Origin: Pelodera strongyloides
Lineage: Eukaryota; Nematoda; Chromadorea; Rhabditida; Rhabditidae
DNA: 64,000 nt
Direction of reading: 5' to 3'
Assembly: GCA_036852015.1 (NCBI GenBank)
Contig: JAANDG010000511.1
Location: forward strand, 42,594-106,593
The notes under the pieces are model-generated. The model ran no database searches, was not told where the DNA came from, and saw nothing but the letters and a program-made list of their open reading frames with translations. The first letter of the stretch is position 1, and the number at the start of each line of letters is the position of its first letter. Positions 46,855 through 58,000 of this stretch are shown here, one piece after another. A program made the position numbers and the translations under genes.

Positions 46855-47110
46855 ATTTACGAAATTCGGCTGGTGCGCGGCGATAGCCAGGCGCGAATAT
46901 TTCGCGCACGACAAACTGACGAAAATTAGAAAATCAATGCAGAACCAGTTCGCGGCGACTTCGCATGTTATTCACCAGGTTCTCTCGAAACGGTACTCAG
47001 TGTCAGTAAACTTGCAAACGTGGCGAGAGCCTGGCGAAGCGAAAGCTTGGCGAAGTGCGCTACGAGACTGCGAGATGTAAGCGCACCCGTTTTTCGCCGC
47101 GCATCACCCA
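46855..47110. repeat. GCGCAC/GCGAGA-type repeat
   Basis: Contains GGTGCGCGGCGATAGCC, CGCGCACGACAAACTGACG, GTGGCGAGAGCCTGGCGAAG and AGCGCACCCG. It links the GCGCAC blocks with the GCGAGA tandem at 19800. Confidence 0.55.
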
Positions 47111-47369
47111 AGTATAGCGTACTTCCATCAAAACCCATATCGCCCATCTCTTAACTATAAGCTCTTAGCTCTTACCGTACCAATATAGTATTATTGTCTA
47201 GTTCCTATAGTCTCGATTCCTGTATAGTCAATTGGTTCTTTTCATATAGACATAACTATTCTTGCTCTTTCTGTTACCATTAATTACAATCGTTTTTAGA
47301 ATCGCTATCGTGTGGTATTACTCGGTGTTACTAATTAATACATTCAGTCTATTTATCTCTGCTCTAACA

Positions 47370-47525
47370 CAGAAACCGGCCACCAAATGGTTTTGAAGGT
47401 GAGCGGACACTAACCATTTGGTGACCAGTTGACGACGGTTTTTGAGAAATCTTGGTCACAAAAAGGTCACCAAACGGGCTGGCCCACAAAATAAAACAGG
47501 CAACCGTCGCCAAATTGGTTCCTCT
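47370..47525. repeat. GGTGACC-family element
   Basis: Contains CCGGCCACCAAATGGTTTT, CATTTGGTGACCAGTTGACG and AGGTCACCAAACGGGCTGG. Confidence 0.6.
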
Positions 47526-48075
47526 CTTTTTTCTATGAAATTACTAATTCTCGGCGGGTTTACTTCAACTTTATATTCGTGTCATGACAAAAGGTGCTAT
47601 AAATAAAAGGTGAAATATCAATTGTTCTTCAAAAGAAAACTAATCTTACAGTCAAAAAATGTTTACTGCTTCCTAACAACCAAACCAAAACAGACAAAGT
47701 TAATAACAATAATAAATACCCCATTCTATAACTGAATACACATACATATCGATCTGCAATGCAAGTTAATTAATTAAGCTTCGAGATGTTATTGTAGGTA
47801 ATTAGTTAGGTGGTAAATTAACTTAGTAAACAAGACTACATATCACGGACACCGGAAAACGTTTAAACACCGCGCGACAAGTATAAAAGATCTTATAAAT
47901 AACTTGAGATAAAAGAGTATGAGCAGGATTAACAAAATTCTGTAAACAAAAATAATATAGGGAGAAAATTAGAAGATAACGAGTAGTGGGTGTAAGATAT
48001 TACGATAACAAAAAGGGTCAATCAACTTACAGCACAAAAATTCAAGTTTATGTTTAATTCTTCCTGTTTTACTTT

Positions 48076-48213
48076 AAATAAAGCGATATAATGGCCGGTT
48101 TTTGAGCCATATCATGCAAATGTAAATAAATAGACTAGAAATCGCGCAGTACTTGCATACACAAATGGGAATGCAAAGTCCAACACATATTTCAAATACC
48201 GGTCATTATACGC
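48076..48213. repeat. TTAA-MITE copy, shortened
   Basis: Left AAAGCGATATAATGGCCGG, right ATACCGGTCATTATACGC; 138 bases. Confidence 0.7.
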
Positions 48214-48879
48214 AACCAAAATACTTGACTTTTGAAATATAAATATGTTAATAAGCTGCATACAGCAGGACATGGAAGGGTTTCCTACAGTAAGTTAAGT
48301 TGTTCCACCAAAAATATTAGTTACGAGACTCATATTCGAAAACAAAACTCGTATTAGATACAAATTACGCCAACTAACCACCGTAATAAGCTAACAATAT
48401 TAACAAAGAAGAGTAAACAAAACAACTAAACTACAATGCTAGTCTATATAAGGCCTGAAGGCAGGTATTATGAGATATGCAGATATACTATCATGGCATG
48501 AAAGAAACTAAAGTCGTTTAGACTTTATTGACGTCTACACTAAGCAGCACCTAGCATATGTTGCTAAAACTAATTGGAAAGTTCAACGCCTGCACATTTC
48601 TACTAACATAGTATACAATTAAATCAAAACATACAGTATCCTAACCTAACACAAAGTTGACGAGGAAGCGGGAAGCCTAGTCTTACTTCTTCGAACACTT
48701 CCGCTTCCGCTTCAGCGTGTATGAATAAAAAGAGAGAAAGAAAGACAATACAAGGGACGGCATCAACTTCAATAGAAATTCGGAAATCTTCAAAATTTAG
48801 TTCTAGACAGAATTCCCAACGTCAACATAGTGAGTAGAATGTGAGAGGATAAAATCAAACGTGGCTTCCCCTCAGTCAG

Positions 48880-49030
48880 AGGCCGTATTCACCAACATAC
48901 AGGGAGCCCTCCCTAGTCTCACATGCGCTCCGAATCTCTTCTGCCCTCGCAGTCTCTACACACTCTTTAGCTCCCTGTCCTGGGGAAGCCAGGGAGTGCT
49001 CCCTGCGTGTTGGTGAATACAATACGGCCT
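48880..49030. mobile_element. AGGCC-type MITE flanked by CAG
   Basis: 151 bases. Left terminus AGGCCGTATTCACCAACA, right TGTTGGTGAATACAATACGG then CCT, with CAG on both sides in the same orientation. Inner arms CAGGGAGCCCTCCCT and AGGGAGTGCTCCCTG. It ends 22 bases after the NAA25 stop (minus strand), so it is probably within or next to the 3' UTR. Confidence 0.8.
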
Positions 49031-49052
49031 CAGAACTCAGAATTCAGATAAT

Positions 49053-52000
49053 TCAAAACTTGAACCCATCTTCAATGTACCCGAGCATATCGTCAATGGC
49101 GGCCCCGTAGTTCTTGTAGATATGTGAATCGACAGTTGATCGGTGCTCTTTGAGGAAGATTTCAATGTCCTGGAAAGAGAGAAACATGTTACCAACATCA
49201 TCATACCACCTCGTTTACCTTTGACTTTCGTGAGTAGTGAGTTCCTGCTACAACTTTCTCAATGTGACTTTATTCAGTGAAGTAACTAGTAAACATTATT
49301 ATTCACACAAGCATCCCATGATAGCTCCATTCCATTCTTCTTAATTATAGCGATTGCAAGCAATCTTATGGGAAAGGTAGCGCAAGATGTTTGAATATCA
49401 CACCGAGAGAGAGAGAGAGTGAGAGAGAGAGAAAAAGGGAGAGATAAACAGATAAAGACCACACCTGTGGCCAATCCGTGCCAATCTCGGGAATGAGGTG
49501 GTCCTCATGCAGTGATGATCTGGCAGAGTCGAGCACCTTCTCCAATCGGATACTTCCATCCACGAGCATCGTCAGCAGACTGTCAATCTTCTGCGCAGCC
49601 TCACTCTAAAGTAGACGTATAAACTTGAAGTAAAACGCGTACGATCTCGATCGTACCAAAGATATAAACTTTGACGGTAGATGTATGCTGTAGCTGGTAG
49701 CTGTAGCACGAAATCACATAAACGCTCACCAATGTTATACACGCTATACGCGAGCAGAACAGTGTGACACCAACACGCTCCTACTGAATCTTATCTCAGC
49801 CTTAGCGCACGAGTACCTCCGTACCTCTCAAACTATCTAGTAGTGAAATCTTCAGCACTTTTTACAATGTACCAGAAGGTCCAGAAGGGGCCGGACCGAC
49901 GAAATTAATATAATCAAGTGGCAGCACTGGCGGGGAACCCAAGTTAGACTATGCAGGGGTCTCACTTGGTCTTCTGATATTTTGTTACGATCGCTTTGTA
50001 ATACGCACTTTTTCTCGATAGTAGTATATACTATTATTAAACATCTTGTTTTTCTATTGGTGACTATCCACAGGTTTCTTTAATTGTTGATACTCGTTTA
50101 TTTTATTTTTTTTACCATTACCGTACAAATATTGAATATTTACGTGTATCTTTATTTGTTGATTTACATTGTTATTGTTTGTACGAGCGCTGATTGATTT
50201 TTGTCTGTCAGTAATAAATCATTTCATTTCATTTCATTTCATATTATACAGTTCTCACCCTTGGCTTAGTCTTCTTTCCTTTTCCACCTTTCGCTGAATG
50301 ATCGCTGTCTCCTCGGAACGACTCCTCGCCCAGTCGATAGAGAAGTGCGAGAAGGACTACTTTTCTATAAAAAAAAAACAGATTATTGACGAATGACCAA
50401 TTCAAAATTTCCAATTTTCCTCCCCACAAGATGAAAAAAAACCCACAATTAGGGAATAAAGAGTAAGTGGCTAAAACTAAAAATATAGATCACGACTCAA
50501 TAGTTAGGGTGAAAAGCGTAAATAAATAAGTGGCAAGGGACAGACTTACGCAAAGACTATTGCTTGCAGCGCTCGACTACATCTGAAGATGACGGGATGC
50601 ATGGATAGTGGTTCCTTTTCCATAATAGGAGACGGGAGACAATCTTGAATTTTTTTAAATTAATACAGACACTCCAGAGGAAACATCAAAACAACACAAC
50701 TACAGGCACAAGCGATCACATTCGCATCTTTTACATGGAAGCTATGAATAATGCAGCTACTTTTGGAAATTATAGATAATATCATTGATCATTCAGATAC
50801 AGGGCACGAAACAAATACACTAGAGGAAACATAAAAGGCTACGTCGGTCGGTAACTTCCCACTGTTGACTGTTAAAATAATGGAAGTCATGTTGTGCAAC
50901 AGTTTAGTTACTCATGTTTGACGGTAGCATTAACCATGAGACCTTACACTTACACGTAACCGTAATTTCACAACTGAAAACACTATCTCACAACACACCG
51001 TCAATGCACTTGGTAATCTGCTCATCGGTCAACATCTTGCTCAAGTCGTTGGTCTCCACAAAACTAACACAAGACCGCAGCATGGCCATCATGAAACCCA
51101 AGAATCCTCCATGCACAAAATGTGCCATTTGGATAGCCGTGGGTGCTTGGACCAGAAGACTCTGAATAGTTAGAAGAGTAAAATAAACCTAACTTATACA
51201 GCATTTAGCACCATTCTTTATTGACGCTCGAGATATTGCCGAAACTTTACATAGCCGGGATTAATCAAATTCCTGTACTCTTAGGAAGAACTTAAAATAC
51301 AAACGAAAATAGAGGAACAGAGAAAAGCCACTAAAAGCAACAAGACCCCTAAACCTGATACTACACTAGACTAGACGAGTTATATACTACTTTCTTTTCG
51401 TCATTTCATTGTGTTATTTAATAAATAAATAAATAAACCAATTGAATCAATCAGGCAAGCAGAGTCCACCACCGGATAACAAAATGAAACTGAAGCGTAC
51501 AAACCGGTTGCTCATCCTTCAAGTAATCCCTTCCCAGCTTGATCAACAACTTCTCCAACTCGTCCAATTTCCTTCGCACAGTCGGCACATCCTCGTGACG
51601 GCGGCCAATACTGGCTGCTGACCGCATCAGGAGATCGCGCAAGCGGAACATGTCCAGCTGGAACGCGCAAAGATATACAAATCCTCTCCATTATAACCAC
51701 CTCCTAACCTAAACTAACGCAGCTTACAAGCTACCCAGTTAACCCTTCGATATTTGCATAATGCATAATTTTACCAACCTTCAAACTCACACCCCCACCG
51801 GCCCCACCACCTTCCCGTACTGTCCGGCTCCCACGGTGCATGTGGTCCCAGAAACGCAACAAACGCATCATCAATAGGAAGAGAATTTCGGGTATGGTAG
51901 CGAGGAATTAAGGTTTACGTTATGATTGTAGAAAACGGAGCCAATCCGCTAAAGAAACCAACCATTTCAACAAACGAATCCTCCCTGATATCATCAATCT

Positions 52001-55000
52001 CCTGGTTGGCCAGCTCTCCAGGCCTTAGCACCGGAATCACATTCAGGTCACGATTGTCATCCAGAGCCACCCAGTCTAGAACACAAACAAAAATGAATAA
52101 ATAAACCCTTTCAGGCTACCAGAGCCTGCTCTTTTATGCAGAGGTTGTTCAATACAGTACTTAACTCGTATGGCCTATATGAGGGAGTTCAGAGTAGAGC
52201 GTTCCTTATCGATAAATGACAAAAAAATAGCAATAAATCGGTCACGATCATAATAAATTGCTCACACACATGTTTTATTGTGAAGACGATAACAAAAAAT
52301 GAGGGCGATAATCTAGAAGCTAAACGTTAAAGGAACTAAAGAACAATTGTTCAGACTCCAATACTGCCAATACAAACTTTGGAGATAAGCAAACATAGGT
52401 ATAATGCATTAGAGTAATATAAATAGAGTAATACAAAAAAGAACAATTTGAGTAATTGTTGAGATACGATCCATTATGGGAGAAGATTATAGATAGTAAG
52501 GGTAGATCTTCGAGCATTTACGACTCCCGGAAGTCGTAAATGCTCGAAGATCTACCCTTACTAATATGAGTAATATAAATAGCGACACTAAAAAAAGAAC
52601 AATTAGAGTACTATAAATAGCGGCAATAGAAAAAGAAAAAAAATCATAAAAAAAAAAATATAACTGAATAGAAGTATAAATACTTACATCGAGTATAAAT
52701 ACTTACCGATAGGCTCATCATCTCCATGAAGTGTATCAATTGCCTGGGCCACCGTCAGCGATCCGAACAGCGCGGACATCCATCTGGAGAAAATAAAAGT
52801 GAATAAATTACATTTAGTCATATTCGTATTTTGGAGACGATAATTTAAAAAAAAAAACGAAAATTCAGTTCAGTCACCACATGTGATAAACTAATAAAAT
52901 TCATAATAATAAAGGAAATGTCAATAAAGAGACTACTAAAAATTTGTGAGAGGTGACAGAAATAAAAAGTATAAAAAGTAAAAAAGTAGATGATAGTATT
53001 TTCTTATTTTCTACTATGCAAAGTATTTTCTTATTTTCTACTATGCAAAGTATTTTCTTATTTTCTACTATGCATTTTTTATAAACGTTTTTCGCTGTTA
53101 CCAAACCAACAAATTATCATGAAGCCCTTGCGATACTTCTACATGCGACGAAGGGATAGCAAGTTAACTACGACTACATCTTTACACAAAAGAAGTGTGC
53201 AAACTGTAAAATGGTCAAAGAACCAATCACCTAAATAAAATGCTAGATACTAGTTCGCAAGAGTCAAGCGCTATGTAAAGGAATGCTGAAACACATATAT
53301 AATCAGTAACAGAAAATGAGACCAGAGGCCATATTCATCACTCAATTCCCTATGGGGAATTCCCCGTCTTTTTCTCTGCGTGTCTCACATTAGAATGCTA
53401 CTTTCTGTCCCCACGGAATATTTCCCCGAGGGAATCGGTGTGGTGAATATGGCCTCAGTAGTCGTAGTCCTCACTACAACTAACTATATTATATTAATAA
53501 TAGTCAATAATAATAATAATAAAAATAATAACTTTCCAAGCACCTACCTATTCATCACATCACTTCCCGATGAATAAGCGCTGCTCTGCACACGGGAACA
53601 CAGAATCACCAGATCTGGTACTTGAGAAAAGGCGCCTTGTTTGTATGCAGACACAAGACACTCGGTTATCTAAATATAGTTCTCCCAATTCTAATAAAAT
53701 CGACTCTCACAACACAGAAAACAAGAATGAATGGTGCAGGGAAACCACACACACTTTGGTAAATATAATCACAAATCAGCCACAGTCGCAAACATAAAGA
53801 GAGAAAACAGAAAAGTGCTAGACGACTAAACATGAAACGCAAAAATATAGGGAAAATGAAATACGCTAAAAAAAGCTCACCTCCCTATCTGCTTGGTCAA
53901 ACATGGTGGTCAATTCGGTATAGTGGCACATCGCCACCTTATAACGACCGCACAACTCGGGAAGCGGGTGCAGGATATAGCTGAAAAGTGAAAAGAAAAC
54001 TTCTCTCCCCCGAGAAATGGTACTATACCATCTTAATATGTTAGCGTTTGTTGCCACGCAAGTTAAGGCACGTCAAATTTTCAAATATATGTCAACTTAC
54101 AGCGAAATACCATCCGGTTTTTGAAACACATCCAGTACATCGGCAATCTTATGCAACATATACAAATGGGCATAAATTAGAATAAAAAATCGACCACACT
54201 TAGTATAAATGCATGAGAACCGCAAAAGTCCACGATACGTTTCAAAAACCGGCCGGTATTTCGCTTTAACTTGTCAACTGTATGAGCGCGAAAAACGAAC
54301 GACTGAACAAGTAAGGTAACGTACCCCATAGTGTCTCGCTGTACAGCTTTCACATCCAAAGCACGGACCAAAGTAAGGACACGGTGTGCACAACCTGGAA
54401 GGTTTTACATCATCAACTATCAACATAACAGAAAAGTGGAGTAATAAACGGATCGTCTAGTTAGTATTCAATGATTAGGATCTAGTTGCTTTCAGAAGAA
54501 ATAACCAATAAAAAACAAACATGCGCAGTACAGTTCCTAAATTGACAGACTACAGACAATCACAAAGAACCTACCAAGGTGAGCGTACAAGCGGCAAAGT
54601 ACAAGCTTGGATAGTGGGTCTGGCTTATGACGGTTAGAGACAGATTCCAGGAGCAGAATCATCTCATACAACATCTGACGATCGTCTGAAAAACATTGGC
54701 ATCATCTATGATTCATGATTATTGTTAAAGCAGGATAGCACGTGTTGTGTGAACCTCACTTTGGAGATGGCCGAGCGCAAACATTTTCTTTTCGCATCCG
54801 CATGATACATGAGAATGAAGTTACCCTGGCAAACGAGCACACCCGGCACACGTTTCAAATTCACGTACCATAAGTTTCAAAGATACAGTTTATGCACAGA
54901 ATGACAATCGACAAACAATTACCAAGCCCCTACCAAACCGTAACCGCGTGTATCGCATCAATAAAAGGGAGTTCCAAATAGACCAAACCTCTCTATGGTG

Positions 55001-58000
55001 AAGCACATTCCACTATTACAAGAACTACAGGCACCGGAAAGACCTCACCTTGCTCAAAAACATCCCAAATGTGCGCGACCGCCAACTGGGCAAGAGCTGC
55101 CGCCGCGAGATCGTTGTGCTCACATCTCAACATGGCAATAACCAGGCGCGAAACGGTCACCCTAACCAACATTCTGTCACAGGGATCAGTGACGAGAGCA
55201 CGGCGGAATCGCTCACATGCAATCAGAGCCCAGCACTCGGAGTCCTACGAAAGAATACGGTATAGTATACGGTAATTACATTACCGAACGGAAGGTGGAA
55301 CAGATCACGCGCGAAGATACGATTGATACGAAACTGCTCGTAGAGAACCAAGTTCATCGGCAAAAACGAATACATATTAGTCCAAATCATGGAAAATGGA
55401 AAGAAACTCACAGAGGCAGTCTCCCCAGCTCCGGTCACCTTTTCACGCTCGAAATCAGACAATGCCCCGAGGAACTCTTTCTGTTCTTCGAAAGTCATTA
55501 GCCTGGAATTGGTATCTTCAGGTAATACAAATACAGCGTCTGTTTTCTAACGTCTGGCTCTAATGAAGAAAAGGCGGTTTGCGGCACAATACATTCTGCA
55601 AAGGCGCCTAAAGAGAGCATTTTCTCACAGAAAGCCGCCCTTTTGGCTCTAGCCTAGTACTAATACACCAGAGGCCGGTTCCACCAACATTTCAGAGCGC
55701 ACGGAACTTCCGTTTAAACGGAGAGAAACTTGTTACAAGTTTCTTCCGTGCAACGGAAGTTCCGTGCACTCTTACTTGGCTTTTCACCAACATTTACGTG
55801 CGTTAATGGGATGTTTTCTAAAATATGGATACTACGGTCTGGCAGTTAGCCAATGAATATGCAAAAGTGCATACAACTTGCATTTTTTCTACTTTCAGTT
55901 TTGCATTCGACCTATCTCAAAGGAAGGGTGGGAGTCAGCGTAAATTAAATACCTTAAACATAGGGGAGGGTCACCCAAGGAGAAACATCTTGCTGCTGCT
56001 ATGCTAAAGCCTAAGGAAGGAAAATAACTTGCGTTTAAGAAGAAAATGCGTAAAAATGGGTTATTCGAACAGGCCTCTTTGTTTGATTTCATAGGCTTTC
56101 GATAATAACTACATTTTTCTATGTGTGTCAGTTGTGATTTTTCTTACTTAGTTTTTGTTCTGCCCCCCCCCCCCCCCCCCCCCCCAAATACGCTATCTAA
56201 CAGTTTACTTTATAAGAAATTCTGAGTTTTCTTTAAAAAATGCAATAATGCTATCACCCAAAGTCAGTTACAGGTTATATTAGCAGAAAATATCTTGCCG
56301 AATTTTTTTTAAGAACAATTTAACATTAAAGCTAAACTTATAACAAAATCAATGCTAGTATTTGTCAACCATGACCAAAAACTAAGTTCTTATTCATAAT
56401 CAGTATTGAATATGTTTCGTATAACCTCATTGTAAACTAAAAATACGATATAGACACAAATTATGGAGTTATGGAAACAGTACAAATTATGGAGTTTGAG
56501 GAGAAACTTCGACTCTAGACTGCAAGTTTCTCTTCCCATACATAAGCCTTACTTGCAACGGAACTTTCCGCGCGCACGTAACTTCCGTGCGCTCTGAAAT
56601 GTTGGTGAAAACGCAAGTAGCGCGGACTTACTTGCGCACGGAAGTTCCGTGCGCTCTGAAATGTTGGTGGAACCGGCCTCAGAAAACCACCATATACTCA
56701 ATCCTACCTACCATATAATTAAAACAACTAACCACGGAGACGAAACATGAAAGAAAAGGAAATAAATAAGAGGAAACTGACCATAGATACGGGTAGACAT
56801 CCGCGAAACAACAAGGTTTCGTGTGGAACTCGCGTACGTACGAAACCATAAGATGAGGGATACCATCTCCGACTAAAAATGCACTGTAAAGATTCGACGA
56901 CAACAAAAATCAAGGACATTGGTGGTTTTCACTAAGGGCGCGTTTAAGATGGCCGAAAGAAAGAAAAAAATAGGTTTTCGCCCGTTCAGGTTGGCCGAAA
57001 AGAAAACTTTTGAGAGACAATGCAAAAACAAGAGACGCAGACAAAACCCGAAAAAAATTACTGTATTTTTTCATTTTCCCTTAGTATTAAAAGTTTTCTT
57101 TTCGGCCAACCTGAACGGCCGAAAACCTATTTTTTTCTTTCTTTCGGCCATCTTAAACGCGCCCTAAGTGACAAACAACGAAGCCGGGCAGAGAGACGAC
57201 TTGTAGAAACTGAGCGTAAATCGGGAGTAAAATCACAACCATTGGCACAATGTTGCTAAACGAAACATCTTTAATTTACGCACGAGATTTACACCCATTG
57301 GAAAGTTGCGCTCGGCTCATCGAACTTAACTTAGGATCACTTACTCAGTTGGAATTGAGAGATGTAATGCTCAAGTTTCGCATCCTTCAACCGTTTGATC
57401 AGCTCCAAACGAGCCATGGCGGGACCTCGGAAGCCGGATGATCTTTCATATTCCTTGCGTACAATATCCACAGCAACCTTCAGGTGACTGAAAATACCAC
57501 TACATGGATACATAGATCATAATACCATTACAAAACTGTGACACAATTCACATAACATACAAAACAATGTAACATTTTAATTGTAATATACGGAACATTG
57601 TAATGTATATGTAATTCACATAAAATTATGTGTTGATAAATAATTTAATATAAAATATTTAAATAATACCTAAAATATTATCATTATCATACCATACCTT
57701 ACCCCATACTATACCTTTCTATAATTCTGCCATCTTTGGCTATTCGAAATTACGATCACATATACGTGTAGACTGTGTAGAGAAATATGTCCCACTAACA
57801 ATGAAAACCAGTAATGGTAGAAAACATGGTGGTAAGGTGAGCTCCACCCAGCCTTCATCAATCGAAAAAAGTATATATTTATATTCAGCTACCTCTCATG
57901 CTCCTCCTCGGGGGCATTTTTCAGCAAAGCCATTGTAGAATCGAACAATATCGTCCAGAACGTCCAATCATCCACACTGCAAATTAACTTATTGTCAAAA

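Larger units (their letters stand above)
46363..49052. other. Convergent intergenic region
   Basis: Lies between the orphan gene and the 3' end of NAA25. It holds a GCGCAC/GCGAGA block (46855-47110), a GGTGACC element (47370-47520), one decayed TTAA-MITE and an AGGCC-type element. The open frame 46455-46718 lacks splice or family support. Confidence 0.5.

Noticed and set aside
56919..57167. 82-codon basic protein, also seen antisense at 59634-59852
   Set aside because: Both frames lie within the 229-bp inverted-repeat element and arise from its palindromic structure.
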